A stretch of DNA of 64,000 nucleotides from Anaeramoeba flamelloides (GCA_027625915.1 JANTQA010000076.1:1736001-1800000), one strand, 5' to 3'. Counted from the first letter of the stretch, positions 47,686-60,574 are shown. Numbers and translations are program-made. The notes: generated from the sequence alone by a model not told the origin.

Positions 47686-48284
47686 TATTTCAAATTCTGG
47701 AAAACTACTATTATTTATTTTAATTTAAGAAAAAAAAAAATTTCCATTAGATTTTTTTTATTGTTTAAATTGAATAAAAAAATCGGCTTTAGTTTTATCT
47801 TGGTTTTTTCTTTTTCTTCTGATTAAAACTAATAATTTTCAAATTAAAACAAAAAACCACAAGAAAACATAAGACTTGGCAACAATTTTAACAACATCCC
47901 TTAACTCGGCATTCTTTTAAGTCAATAAATATGTTTCTACACTGAAAAAGAGTATCCACTAACCTTGGAATATAAATAATCCTTAAATCCGGTTTTTTCA
48001 CTTCCTAATAAGATTAAAATGAAAAAATGGGTATTTCCACTAGATCTACAACAATCTGATGATTTGGGGTCTGTTTGAAAAAAATACGAATATTTACCAT
48101 TTTCAAGTATTTTGGCCTTTGTTCAGGTATTGTTTCAATATTTTTTTGAGAAAATTTCAAAATAAAAAAAAAAAAAAAAATGAAAAATTGAGTATTAATA
48201 AAAGAAATTTATTTTTGTATTTAATAAAAAAAAAAAATTTCTTAATAATGTAATAAACGATCATTTTAATTAATCTATTTCTCT

Positions 48285-48330
48285 ATAAATATACATACAT
48301 ACATGCATATGTATATATATATATATATAT
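48285..48330. repeat. CATA/TA microsatellite
   Basis: Alternating CATA units pass into about ten TA units. Confidence 0.7.
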
Positions 48331-48516
48331 TCCTTTATTAAATTCAACTCGTTATTAAGAATATTATCATAGTAAATTTCAAAGTAAGTTATAAATCGAT
48401 ATTTCGAAATCCTTAGTCAAAATAAAAATAAAAGATTTAATAAAAAAAAATATAATAAAAAAAAAAAAAAAAAGAAGAAGAAGAAAGATCAAAATAAATA
48501 GTGCAAGAAAATACAA

Positions 48517-50372
48517 TTAATTTTCCCCAAATTTAATTCCTTGGGCAAGAGGAAGTTCAGTTCCGTAATTAATAGTACAGGTGCCTCTTCTACAATATTG
48601 TTTCCAAGAGTCTGAACCGCTTTCACGTCCACCACCAGTTTCTTTGTTTCCACCAAATGCGCCACCGATTTCAGCGCCTGAAGTTGGGATATTGATATTG
48701 ATCAACCCGCAGTCTGATCCTTTTGGTCCTATCCATTTGAACATTTTTCTCATGTCGTTGGTGAAGATACTTGAGCTGAGTCCTTGTGGGACTTCGTTAT
48801 TAATTTTGATGGCTTCTTCCAAGTTTTCAAAGGGGAATACATATAAAATTGGAGCAAAGGTTTCTTCGTGAACGATTTTGGCTTTATGATCGATTGCGAT
48901 GATTGTTGGCTCGACAAAGTTTCCTTCTTTTTCAAGTTTTTTACCACCATAGAGAACTTTACCGCCTTCTTTTTTGGCAGACTCAATTGCGTTCAAGTAG
49001 TTTTCAACAGATCTTGGTTCGTGAAGTGGGCCCATGATTGTTCCCTTCTCGAGTGGATCTCCAATTGGGATGGTTTTGTAGGCCTTTGTTAACTTCTCCA
49101 AAAAGGATTCGTAAATGGATTCTTGAAGAATTAGTCTCCTTGTTGTTGTGCATCTTTGCCCCGCAGTTCCGACAGAAGCAAAAAGAATGGCACGGAGAGC
49201 AAGATCTAAGTCGGCGTCTTCACAGACAATAATGGCATTGTTTCCACCGCATTCTAAAATTGTTGATCGGAAGTCCTTGTGGACAACTTCGGAGACGTGC
49301 TTTCCGACTTGTGTGGATCCTGTAAAAGAGACCAAATTGATTCTTTCGTCTGTAATGAGCTTTTCTCCAATGGTTCTTCCTGGTCCGATAACTAAGGTGA
49401 CAAGCCCTTTTGGTAAGGAGTGCTTTTTAAAGACCGTTTCAAGGATTTTTGTTGTTGCAACAGCAACCAATGGTACAGTAGATGCTGCTTTCCACATAAC
49501 AACATTTCCAGTCATAAGTGCAAGTGCTGCGTTCCATCCAAAGACTGCATTTCTATTTTTTTTTGTGGATTAGTTTTATTGAAAATTGTTTTTTTTTTTT
49601 TTTTTTTTTTTTTTTTAGTAAAAAAATGTTTGGTGAAGAATTTAAACAAAAATTAGATGGTTTTTCAGATTAAAATACAAATAAAAGAGGGGGGACTAAA
49701 ATTCTCATTATCGAAAATTCTTCCTTTTTCAAATAGAAAAAAAAAATTTTTTAACAAAAGTTTTTGAAATTAAAAGAACACAAAATTCGTTTGAGTAGCC
49801 AAATAAAAAAAAACGGTAAAAAAAAAATAAAAGCAACAATATAAAAAAAAAAAAAAAAAAAATCTTTACGGGAAATTAAAGGCAGTAATAACGCCAACAA
49901 TACCAAGAGGATTCCAAGTTTCGAAAATGACATGGTCTTGTCTTTCTGATGGGATAATGGTACCAGAAATTGTTCTTGATAAACCTACGGCATATTCCAA
50001 AATATCAATTGTTTCTTGGACTTCACCTAACCCCTCGGAAAGGATTTTTCCCATTTCTAAAGAAACCAATTTCCCTAATGGTTCTTTTTGAGCAATGAAT
50101 TCTTCTTTAAGATCATTGAGAATTTCACCTCGCTTTGGTGCAGGAAGATCGGACCACATTTCAAAGGCTTTTTGCATGTTTTGAACACAAAGTTCATATT
50201 CTTCTTCGGTGGCTGTGGTGACTGTTGCAATTGGCTTGTTGTTTGTTGGGTTAAGGGTTACTAACGGTTTACCACTACCAATCCAATTTTCACCATCAAA
50301 ACATCCTTTGTTTGTTTCAGATAAGCCAAGCTCAGCAAGGAAATCGAATTTATTAAAAGTTAAATCTGTCAT
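48517..50372 (-). CDS. ALDH7A1: Aldehyde dehydrogenase, antiquitin / ALDH7A1 type
   Basis: The enzyme oxidises alpha-aminoadipic semialdehyde, and other aldehydes, with NAD+, as in lysine breakdown. Exon 1 is 50372-49870 and exon 2 is 49552-48517, joined in phase over a 317-bp intron to give 511-512 residues, the family length. Seen: [20 protein letters not shown], the NAD loop FTGSTQVGK at about 244, the general base in ECGGNN at about 268 and the nucleophile in GQRCTT at about 302. The order [20 protein letters not shown] near the end is diagnostic for the ALDH7 branch, as is [15 protein letters not shown]. The first in-frame ATG with [17 protein letters not shown] matches the cytosolic start of the family; the open frame upstream (to 50516) has no targeting-peptide character and is probably 5' leader. 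The only deviation is Cys for Leu in E-L-G-G. Confidence 0.95.
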
Positions 50373-51164
50373 TGTAATTGTAAATTTTTGCAAAATATTG
50401 AGAAAGCAAAGAAAAAAAAATGAAATTTGGTTTTTTGAAATCTTTAACAGACTTGTTTTTTGTTTTAGTATTACGGAAAGGGTGAGTTTTTTCAATTTTT
50501 TGGATTTATTGAACACAATTTAAAATTTTTTTTAATGTGGAAAACTGATGACAAGAAATTGATGAGGAATATTCTAATCTTTTGATAAAAATATTACAAT
50601 GATGTCATTAACCACAAATTAGAAACTGTTTTGGCTGAAATTGCTTTGTTATTTTTCACAAATTGATTGTTGGATAAGAGCATTAGTATGGACTTTGGAG
50701 AAATTTATTCAAATTTAAATTTTCAAAAAGAAAAAATTGTGGTGTCTTTGTTAGGTAATACCCTTTATTTTCGATTTCTACAAAACTTTTATAAAATAAT
50801 GGAATTTGTTTTTTCATAATGCAAAAAAGTTACCGCTTAATTGAGGAAAAATAACATAAACACTCTCCTTACTTTGTCAAAAGCCAGTAAATAAAAAGTT
50901 ATTCTTTATTTTCATCTTCAACAACTCATTACTTGAATAAAAGTATCTTACGTAACTTGTTGGAGAACTATTTTTTTTTCATTTTTCTGTTACCTTTGCA
51001 ATTGAACAAGATCAACCCCACTTATCGCATTTTCCAAGCAAGTTTTCTTGTTTCTTGTTTTTGAATCATAAATTGCAAAAAATGTTACCTTTTTAATAAT
51101 TAGCCTCTGAAGAATCGTTTCATCTATCTTTGGAACTAAAAGTTGTATTACTTTTTCAAATAAA
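50373..51164. other. Upstream region of the ALDH gene
   Basis: No gene or clear repeat is visible. It presumably includes the ALDH promoter. Confidence 0.4.
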
Positions 51165-53210
51165 CTGAACAGATTTAAAGAAAACAATCAAAGAAACTGT
51201 AAATAGACAACAATTAAATATTGAATTGGTTTGTTAATTTTTTTTTTTAAAAAATAAAATTCTAAAAATCAACGATCAAATTAAAAAATTTTTCTCAAAA
51301 AATAGAGTTATTTTTCAAGAATGAATTAAATTCAAAAAAATCAAAAAGTGTTTGGTCAAAATTGATAAAGTTACCAAAAATTACAAATAAATTCAATTTA
51401 TAGTGTTTTATAAATTCACAAAACATGAATGAATTGATACTTTCAAAATTGATTTTATATTTGGTAAACTATCGAAAATTAAAATTAAATGGTGTACTAC
51501 TGTTGTTAAAATAATGCATGTAGAAAAGTTTAATTTGTATTTCAAAATAAAATGTGTGTTTTTTTGTTTAGGAAGACCTATACATCAATCGATCAAAGAA
51601 ACCAACAATAAACCTTAAATTAATCATGGTACTGGTTTCTAAAAGTTCAATAATTTAAGAAGAAATCCTAAAAATAAAGGATCAAATTTGAAAATTTATC
51701 TCAAAAAAGAGAGTTAATATCTAGAAAATTTTTAATCATCAATCAAACAAAAAAATTCAAAAAAATAGAGAATAATACAAAAATTTTCAACAAATTGGAT
51801 TCATAATTTAAATTTTCCTGAAATTACCCAAGGGGTTTATTATTAAAATTAATTTGAATTGGGTATATTATTGAGTAGTAAATTGGATGATGCAATGGAA
51901 CAAGAAGAAAAAAAATATAGATAATATTTTGAAATATCGATTTTAGTCAATGTGAAAGTTTTATTTTGATAATGATAGAATAAGAAAAATTTGGAATTTT
52001 TTTTTTTGTAATAGGATATAAGGTTTATAAACATTTTTTTTTTTTGATTATTGCATTTTAAAGTGGTTTTCCAAGTTTTCTTCCTCGGGTGGATTATTTA
52101 AGTTTATGTGTTGTGATTTGTTATATCTATTTATTTGTTTTTTCTTTTTTATGATATAAACAGTAAAAAAAAACATAGATAGGATAGTTTTGATACTCTG
52201 AAGAAACTATGATACAGTTCTCCGGTTCTATTTCCTCGTTATAAATGGGGAAACCGTGGGAAAAAATCCCATGAAGGTGTTATATAACCACATTTAAATA
52301 TAAGGATTTTGAATTTCTTTTACAAAAAAAATGTGACCTACACATAATTCCAAAAAATTTTTACAATTTACTCTATTGATGATTTCAAAATTTGATTTTA
52401 AGATTTAACAATTTCCATTTGAAATCAATTTATAAATTAAATTCAATGCGTCTTTCTATTTATTTTTGAACTTTGTATTTACAAGTTTGAAATGCTTATA
52501 AATTTGAATCATCATATGAAAAATACTTATTATCAATTTTTTTTGAATTTTTTACAAAATTTGATAATTTTTTTTTTTTTGTTTTTTGCTTTAAAAGTAG
52601 TATTTTTTTATCTAAATCCTTTTGAATGAAAATTCTTATTGAGAAGTCAAATTTAAATTACAAAATATCTTAAAAAAGGCACAAATGCTAACCCATAAAA
52701 CTTAAAAATGTTTATGTCAACTTGGTTAAATCCATATTTTACAATCTAGCCTGTTTTTTTTTTTTTTTTTTTTTTTTTTTGTTCCGAGATAACATTTCAT
52801 TCAGTGCTTTAAAGTATACCTAAGTCCAAAATTATTTAGAAGGTATCAATTCATTCATGTTTTTCAATTTTTAAACTCTAGGAATGGAATTTGTTTTAAT
52901 ATTTTGGTAACTTTCTCAATTTTGACGAAATTGTTGTGTTTTTTTTTGAATTTAAATTTTTCTTGAAAATTAACTCTTTTTTTTGAGAAAAATTTTTTAA
53001 TTTGATCGTTGATTTTTAGAATTTCTTTTTTTAATAAAAGAACTTTAAGGGAGTAGCCACGGTAAAGAAAAATTTTTCACTTTTGTGCAATTCTGAAGAG
53101 GATCAGAAAATAACATTTTTTACTCTAGTTGTACCTCATTGGTTTTTATTATTTAAAGTACTTCATTCATTAGATTTTTTGAAATTTTTTTTTCAAAGTC
53201 TCAAAGAAAT

Positions 53211-53306
53211 TGCCACAATAGAATGTTGAGTTGAATTACTTAAAAATAGTGTTTTTGAATGTTGAATGACTTATCTTTTATTCTTCTCTCAACATTCTAT
53301 TGTGGC
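53211..53306. repeat. Hairpin with 20-bp perfect arms
   Basis: TGCCACAATAGAATGTTGAG and its exact inverse are separated by about 56 bases. Confidence 0.6.
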
Positions 53307-53670
53307 ATTTAATTTTTTCATTTTTTATTTTTTCATCATTTTTTGAGATTTTTTTTAATCCTGACAAGATAAAGCAATTAGAAATATTTTTTTATTAGTG
53401 GCATTTAGGATTAATGGATTTTATTTAAAAAGAACAACAATATTACAATTGAGAGAATATAAAAGGAAACATAAATGGGACTTAAATAGCTAGAAGAATT
53501 TCAAAATTAGAATAATTAAGTAGAATTATTACTTGTTAGGATTGTAAAACGTTGGGTTTAGTGGAATATGAGAAGTGAATATGATTATATGTTATCAAAG
53601 TTTAAACCACAAAATAGATACACTTTTTTATTCAAAGAATCTGAAATTATCTTCTCCCAGAAAAAAAAAC

Positions 53671-54218
53671 TAAACCCCATTCCAAAAATTTGGACACATC
53701 TAAAATCAAAAATAGTGAAACAAAAACTCAATTTACTATATTCTCCCAAACCTAAAATAAAACCAGATTTAAGTAACATAGTATTAATGTTTTTTAAGTA
53801 ATCATTTTCATCCAAATATAAGAAAACAATATAAAACAAAAAATCAAAACAAGTGTGTCCAAAAAAAATGAAACGAGCTGAAATGAGAGAGTTTGAACAA
53901 AAAATATATTGGTAGATTTGTTAAAATTACACCAACAATGGTTGATCGATCAAATGATAAGATACCATGTACCGGTTGTATGTGGATTTATCACTTGAAG
54001 AAACTCAACTGTAACCATCTAGTAACCATCTATAAAAAATTTTCAGATCTAACTAAACCGATTAAGTGCCTGAAAAAAAGAAAATGAAAACAAAAACAAA
54101 AAACACAAAAAATGAAATAGTTTGTTGAATTAAAATTAATTTCCAAATTGCTGTAAATCATGTTTTTGTTATTCTTCTAACCGTTTAAACTGCGTCCAAA
54201 TTAATCGAATTAAGTTTA
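53671..54218 (+). mobile_element. Non-autonomous Tc1-like element, family A, copy 3
   Basis: It opens TAAACCCCATTCCAAAAATT and closes, inverted, TAAACTTAATTCGATTAATT. The interior is collinear with 22401-22934. It lies inside the TTAA element at 53049, so it arrived later or was carried as cargo. Confidence 0.72.
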
Positions 54219-54550
54219 TTTTAATAATAAAATAATAATAATAATAAAACTATTTTATCAAAATAATCTCTTTTTTTTTATTGTTGAACATTACTAAAAA
54301 AAAAAATATCAAATAATTTTTTTAAAAAAATTTTTAGAGAATCTACGATCACACGCCACTAAAATAAAATGTTCTTATCTCATCTCTCTCAAATTTTTAT
54401 CATGTCTTATGGTGTAGCTACTCCCTTAATAAACCAATTCCATATATAATTGTTGTCTTTTGACAGTTTCTTTGGGATTTTATTTAAATCTGTTCGCTTT
54501 CGAGAAACCCCAAACATACCTTTAATTTTGAAACACAGTTTTATGTCTGC

Positions 54551-55255
54551 TCGGGTTATTAAAACAACAGTGTGAAGAGAGTTATTCGATTTTTTTTTTC
54601 AAAATACTGTAGAAAGTTATACGAAAAACCAGTTTTTTGAGTAATTAAAATATCAAAATATTTTTAAGACTTATTATACCTGAAATTTGAAAAATGATTA
54701 TCTTCGTCCCACATAGTAGCATGTTAATTTAGTACTTATCTAGCTGATCTTGCATTTGGTATGTGTTGTTAAAGTTGTTCAAAATGTAAATTTTTCACAA
54801 TTTAATTTTTTTAGTTCCAAAAACTGAATTGAAGTGCCTAAAATTAATAGACCGGTAAGTGTTTAACAATAAATTTTGGTTTTAGGTTGTAGAAAAAAAT
54901 GTTGATTTACTTTTTTGTTAATTAACAAATTGAAAAACTTTTTTTATTTAAAAGCTACAAATAAAATCAAACATAATTAAAAATTTCAATTGACAACCGA
55001 TATACCAAGTTTTTTTTTTATAAATTAACTTCCGACCAAATTAATCTTAGGCTCTTCAATTCAGTTTTTGGAACCAAAAAAATTAAATTGTGAAAAATTT
55101 CCATTTTGAACAACTTTTAAAACCCATATCAAGTGCAAGATCGGTCAGATAAGAACCAAATTAACAATTGACTATACCCTACACAAGATAATCTACTTTC
55201 GAATTTCAGGGATTGTAAACCTTAATTTTAATCTACAGTTGTTTCAATAACCCGT
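54551..55255. mobile_element. Fold-back element, about 705 bp
   Basis: The ends CGGGTTATTAAAACAAC and its inverse GTTTCAATAACCCG match. Long inner arms match too: CAATTTAATTTTTTTAGTTC at about 54798 is mirrored near 55085, and CTGATCTTGCATTTGGTATG at about 54743 is mirrored near 55130. The arms reach about 300 bp. Confidence 0.65.
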
Positions 55256-56263
55256 GTCGACGTCTTTTTTTGTGTTTTTCAAAATTTTTTGTGTTGTTTT
55301 TGTAAATAACTGTTGTTTTTTTTTTTTTAAAGGTTGTTTTTTTTTCTAAAAGTGTTGTTTTTGGTTTTTATTTTGTGTTTAATCAAAAATATAGTTCAGT
55401 GAAACCTTGCTGTTTCCAAAACAAATGTATTGAAATCAAACCGATCATATTATCAAAGTGAATATCTACAACCTTCAAGACCAATACCCTCATGAGAAAA
55501 GAGACTAAATCTACCAAATTTAAACAAATCAACAGGAAAATTCACAATAACCAAATCTTTCAGTTTGATCCAATACAAACACAAAAAGGATAAAAAGGGG
55601 CGGAAAAACTATTTGGTATCTTGGCATGATCAGAAAATGTGATATCTTTTTTTCAAAATTTTTTGAAAATTGAAATAGAAAAGAAATCCAAATCATTTGA
55701 TTTTCCTTTTTCCCCTCAAGTCAATAGTCTTCAAACCGTATCTTGTTATTGGATGACTTTATTTGGTTCTTTGGTACTTTTTTGCCCTATTGGTTGAGAT
55801 AAGAATCCTTAGTGAAGAAATATTTCAGTTGAATCAAAAGTCAATTAGCCGAGATTTTATCTTATTAAAATTAAACAAGAACATTGCCAATTGACCAAAT
55901 TATTTAAAAATCAATTATTTTTCAACCATTTACATACTGAGAGAGAATTAGGGCTCTAAAAACTGTCAACACTCATCGGTTATATCAAGATCTTTCAATT
56001 TTTCAATCAATAATAAGAAAAAATATATTTTTAAAACTTTAAAAAAAAATTTCTTTTATGACTTCGAGATTGAAAGTATTATTGTCAAGACAGACTTCCT
56101 TTTTAAAAATAAACACACCCTTGAAAAGTTTTCATTTTCAACAACAATTAAAAACACATAACACAGTTTAAAGATTTTTTAGCTACAATTAAAAACACAA
56201 AATCAGGAAAACAACAGTTAAAGTCTGAAAAACAAAATTTATTTAAGTCAACACAGGTTATTG
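55245..56263. mobile_element. Second fold-back sharing the same terminal sequence
   Basis: The left end CAATAACCCGTGTCGACG overlaps the right end of the previous element; the right end is its inverse ACACAGGTTATTG near 56251-56263. Weak T-rich/A-rich pairing runs inward (GTGTTGTTTTTG against CAAAACAACAG-like text). The two fold-backs may be one compound element. Confidence 0.5.
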
Positions 56264-56589
56264 AAAGAACTTTATTGTTGAAAAATTATACTTCTTCTCT
56301 TCAAAAAAAAATTGAAAAAGATCAAAACTAAAAGTTCAACAATTTAATTTTACAAATCAGTTATTTTATGAATATAATTTATTATTATCTTTTTTTCCAT
56401 GTGACAATTAATATTTTTTTATATATGATCAATAAAAAGTTTGTTTCCTTTCTTTTCAGATTAACAGTAACACATTAACAACAACCAAACGAAACAATTT
56501 TAAAATCCAAATTAAAAGAATAAAAAATTTTAACGTATTTATAATTCTTAAAAATCATTTTTTTCAAAAATTATATTTAAAAGTAAAGA

Positions 56590-59371
56590 ATGAACAATTT
56601 AAAGCTAATTTCAAACAAGCTTCATCAAAAAACCAACGAACAATTGAAAGTATATGAAGAAGAATTTTCTGAACATCAGCTATGGTTACATGAGCTTATT
56701 GAAGAATTTCATAAAGGAAAAGAAAACAATAATGCCTGGTTTCTTCCTTATACACCATCAGCTAAAAAAACTCGTAACAGGAGAAAAAAATTCTTTAAAT
56801 TTAGTTGTTGTGAAAAGGTAATAACAAACCCCTCCTTTTTATTCTTTTAAACTTTGAATCGAAAAAGAGCAAAAGATTCATATTCTGGAAAAAACCACTA
56901 TTTGATCCTTATTTGGAGAAAAACAAAAAAAAGTTTATTAAAATCTATCTTTCAAGAGATTTCTTTTTGAAGGAACTTGAACCCTTTCAATAACACAGAT
57001 CAAAAATAGATAGTTTTGTCAAGAAAATTCAAGGTGTGAAGGTTTTAAATCTCATTCTAGAATCTCAAAAATTTTTATTTTTTAAGCAAATCCTCATAAA
57101 AAGATCAATTTTTCTGATGAAAAAAAAACACAGAACAATTTTTTACCTTATTATTGATTCAATTCTTTTTTTTTTGTCTTCAACACAAAAACATTGTTTC
57201 GAAAAAAAAAAAAAAAATTCTAACGGTAACTTATCTCCAAAACAAACAAAATAATTTATTTTATCAAAATCCAATAGGAATTAGTTTCTCATCAAAAAAC
57301 ATTTTTGTCAAGATTGGAAAATGCACAAAAAAATGAAACACCTTTCCAAACACCAATATTAAAAGAAAAAAACAACCAAAATAAAACATCACTTTCTCCA
57401 ACAAAAATAAATTTCTTTAATGAGTCGCCTCTCAATAAAAACAATGAAAATCTTGAAACAGTTAAACCAATTGAAGAAAATGATGTAACTGTGCAGAATA
57501 AAGAAAATTATGTTGAGGATATGGAAGAAATTTCAGAAACTAGCATCCACACAAAAAATATAAAACAAAAAAAAAAACAGCAACAAAAACCAGATAATAT
57601 TCAGCAAATGATAATTAAGAAAGAAAAAATAAACAAAAAAGAAACGGGCACCAATTTAAAAAATAGTTCGTCACTAAGTTGTGAAATCAAAACTGCAACC
57701 GTGATTAAAAATAAAAAAACAAGCAAAAAAGAAACACAAATAAAGGCAAAAAAACAAAAAAAAACAAAGTCAAATGAAGTGGATGACGAATTAACCAAAA
57801 AGCTTCAAGATCTTAAAATAGAGAGTAAAAATAAAAGAACCCCAATGAAAAAAAAATTAGACAAGACTGACAAGAAAAAACCAAAAAAACAGACTAAGAC
57901 CAGAAAAAAAGAGACTAAAAAGAAATTACAAAATCAAAAAGCAACACCATTGAGAAAGACACAAAAAAAAAAAAAAAGATCAAGAAAAAAAAGAATTATT
58001 GTTATTGGTGGAAAAAAACGTTATCAAGTATACAGAGAAAGGGGGAAAGTGATCGTAAAGCAATTGAAAGATAAAAAGCAAAATACAGATAAAACTGCCA
58101 ATCAAGCGCAAACTGAGAAAGATCAAAAAGAGACAAATCTTGAGAAAAATGAAAAGAAAATAGAAAAAACACATAATAGGGAAACAAACACTACACAGCT
58201 TTTGACGAAAATTCTAAAATTAAAAGAACAAAACGAAAAAGCCGAGAAGTCAGAAACGAAGAACCAAAATCACAAAAACAGCCATAGCCAAGAAATTAAA
58301 TTGGAAAAAGAAACCAAGACTAAAAAAGCCAATATGAAGGAGACAAAGGATTCACAGGAAAAGAAAGAAAATCAACAGAAAAGCATCAAAATAAAAGAAG
58401 AAATAGAGCCCAAAAAAGAAAATAAAACCGAAAAATCACCCAAAGTAGAGAAAAGCGACCAAGAGGATAAAGAGAAAAAAATTGATAAGGGTGATCAAGA
58501 CCAAGATTTTACTGATGATAAGGATCAGGGCGATCACTCGGAAGACTTTGAAGAAGAAGAAGAAACAGATTCAGAATGGATGGATCCACCTTTACCACAA
58601 AATGATGATTACTATGATCAAGACGAATACACAGAGGACGATGACGATGTAGTTTCTTTAGAATCTGACGGATGGAATGATATCGATGAATCACCAAAAA
58701 CAAAAAATGGAAACAAATCTGAGAAGGAGGATCCTAAGACTAAATTAAAAACCGAGAAAAAGAACAGCCAAACAAAATCCACGAAAAGAGGAATCAAAGA
58801 AACACACAAATCAAAAAAAACGCACAAAAAAAAATCCAAAACAAAACAAGATAAAAAAAAGGACAAAGGGCAAAGAGGAAATGGAAAGAAGACAACAGAG
58901 AAAAAAAATCAACTCACAAAGGGAAAACGAAAAAAAGATAATAGGGAAAAAGGCAACCAATCAAATACGGACAAAAAGAAGACCGATCAGCCTAAGAAAG
59001 AAGAAAAAAAGAAAAAATCCTTGAAAAACAAAAAGAAAAAGCCTAATAAGAAAACAAAAAGGCAAAAAAAACCGAAAAAGGAAAAAAATGAAAATGGCGA
59101 TTCATCGGATCCCGAAACCATAAATGGTAAAGTAATCCCAAGATGGTCAAGAAAAAAAAATATAAATAAAGTTTTGAAAAAGCAATCAAAAAAAGATCCA
59201 GACCATATTTTCCCAGCTATTGAGACTTGCGATCTTACACAACTTTTCAACATACAAAAACCTAGATTTAATAAACGAACTTCTTCTTTTTATTGGGGCC
59301 CCGACACATACACGCAAAGTGAAGAATCGACTTATAAGAAAATCATGGGCTTTTCAAAAAAAAAACATTAA
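56590..59371 (+). CDS. Inner centromere protein (INCENP) homologue
   Basis: The scaffold of the chromosomal passenger complex, binding Survivin/Borealin at its N-terminus and Aurora B kinase at its C-terminus during mitosis. Exon 1 (56590-56817) and exon 2 (57278-59371) join in phase 0 over 460 bp, giving about 773 residues. Residues 28-70 hold HQLWLHELIEEFHKGK then LPYTPSAKKTRNRRKK. This parallels the human CEN box (VWLEEIQEEAERM then MPKTPSQKNRRKKRR). Residues about 695-750 form the IN-box: IPRWSRKK, DPDHIFPAIETCDLTQLF, RFNKRTSSFYW, including the TSS that Aurora B phosphorylates in animals. The middle is lysine-rich with an acidic patch (about 58540-58690) and no HP1-binding motif that I can see. 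Identification rests on both end boxes in the right order; the middle is unconstrained. Confidence 0.85.
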
Positions 59372-60330
59372 ATTATTGGATTTGCAAATAATTAAATTAT
59401 AAAAAACATTCATTACAAAACCATTTATTTCCACTTTATTTAAGGAATATATTTTGTTTACTCATAAGAGTAATTATTCTTTGAAAAAGTAAAAAAAAAC
59501 ACTCGGAGATGACAAAATTTATGATGAGTATTATTAAATAAAGTGGAAATAGTTGCCCGTGTAATAGTGTTAGAAATCACATTTTGAAATAGTGAACAAA
59601 TAAGAAAAAAGTAATTATATGATTTTTTTTTTACAAAAAATTACTCTTCTTATTTTTCATTTTAATAATATATTAATCAATTATTATATGGTAAAAATTA
59701 TTAAATAATAAATAAAAAAAAACAAACAATTGATTATTTATTAATTTTATTACCATTTTTTATGAAGAAAAAAAAAATAATATCTTTTTTTTTTAAATAA
59801 AATTTTCATTTTTTATTATTTATTTATTTATTTAATTTAAGATATCCCCGCAATTAAAAATAAATAAAGCAACAAATATTGTTTTTTCCTTTGTAATATT
59901 TTTTTTACAGAAATAAGTAGACTTTGATACTTTTGAATTTTTAGTGTCCTACTGGATTCAATATTAAAATTTAAAAATCATTTTAAAACTTACCCTTAAA
60001 TAAATAAAAATAAAAAATATTAATAATGATTTTTTTAAGTGGGATAGAAATCCAATTAATCAAGAAATTTTTAATTTGTTCAACAAATTATACTTTATAT
60101 TTGATCAACTGTATTTTTTATTATTTTTTAGTTCCAATTACTATTTTACTTTTATTATTTTTTAAACTGATATTTTCACATTATTTTGAAAAAAAATAAA
60201 TATTGTCAATATATTTTAAGAATTTTTTTAGTTTTTAATTATGGAAAATTGTTTTTGGTTCAAATTTTTTTACCAATCTTCCCATTTTGAAAGAGATTAT
60301 TATTTAAATATTCTTGTACTTTAATCTCAA

Positions 60331-60334
<4 letters not shown>
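59372..60334. other. Intergenic AT-rich stretch after INCENP
   Basis: No gene or recognised repeat. It is the 3' flank of INCENP up to the TA microsatellite. Confidence 0.45.

Positions 60335-60378
<44 letters not shown>
60335..60378. repeat. TA microsatellite (left part)
   Basis: About 22 TA units next to a TA-target MITE; continues on the far side at 60575-60618. Confidence 0.85.
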
Positions 60379-60382
<4 letters not shown>

Positions 60383-60571
60383 AGTTTCACTTTTAAGGCA
60401 CAAACTTTCAACGAAATTTAAGGCTCAAAAAAAATCTCAAATTAAGGCACAAAATTTGGAATTTTTTTTTTACAATTTGTTTTTACTAGAATTTGAATTT
60501 TGTGCTTTAATTTGAGATTTTTAGTGTGCCTTAAATTTCGTTGAAAGTTTGTGCCTTAAAAGTGAAACTGA

Positions 60572-60574
<3 letters not shown>
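60379..60574. mobile_element. Palindromic TA-target MITE inside a TA microsatellite
   Basis: GTCAGTTTCACTTTTAAGGC to a mirrored end AAACTGACTG. TA repeats lie on both sides, as expected from insertion into a TA run. Confidence 0.85.

Larger units (their letters stand above)
44406..48516. other. Intergenic region between tRNA-Asp and the ALDH gene
   Basis: About 4.1 kb with no supportable gene. It holds a small TTAA element (45120), two worn palindromic MITEs (46934, 47491) and TA/CATA microsatellites (48285-48330). The rest is AT-rich DNA. Confidence 0.5.
53049..54425. mobile_element. TTAA-flanked element, 1377 bp, inserted in a repeat arm
   Basis: TTAA at 53045-53048 and 54426-54429 bound ends GGGAGTAGCCAC and, inverted, GGGAGTAGCTAC. 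The uninterrupted left arm of the host repeat has a single TTAA at the matching place (about 51235), which confirms the target duplication. It contains a family A Tc1-like copy and a 20-bp-arm hairpin (53211-53306). No transposase. TTAA targeting is typical of piggyBac; superfamily is inference. Confidence 0.72.
51165..54495. mobile_element. Large inverted-repeat element with about 300-bp arms, interrupted
   Basis: The left arm runs from AACAGATTTAAAG (about 51170) through ATTCTAAAAATCAACGATCA to AATGAATTGATAC. It is mirrored on the right in two pieces: 52840-53040 and 54430-54490. A TTAA element (53049-54425) splits the right arm. The 1.4 kb loop has no transposase. A less AT-rich hairpin patch at 52200-52290 lies within the loop. 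Confidence 0.65.

Noticed and set aside
52180-52300. Less AT-rich hairpin patch that might be an snRNA
   Set aside because: No U1/U2/U4/U5/U6 signature or promoter; it lies in the loop of a large inverted-repeat element.
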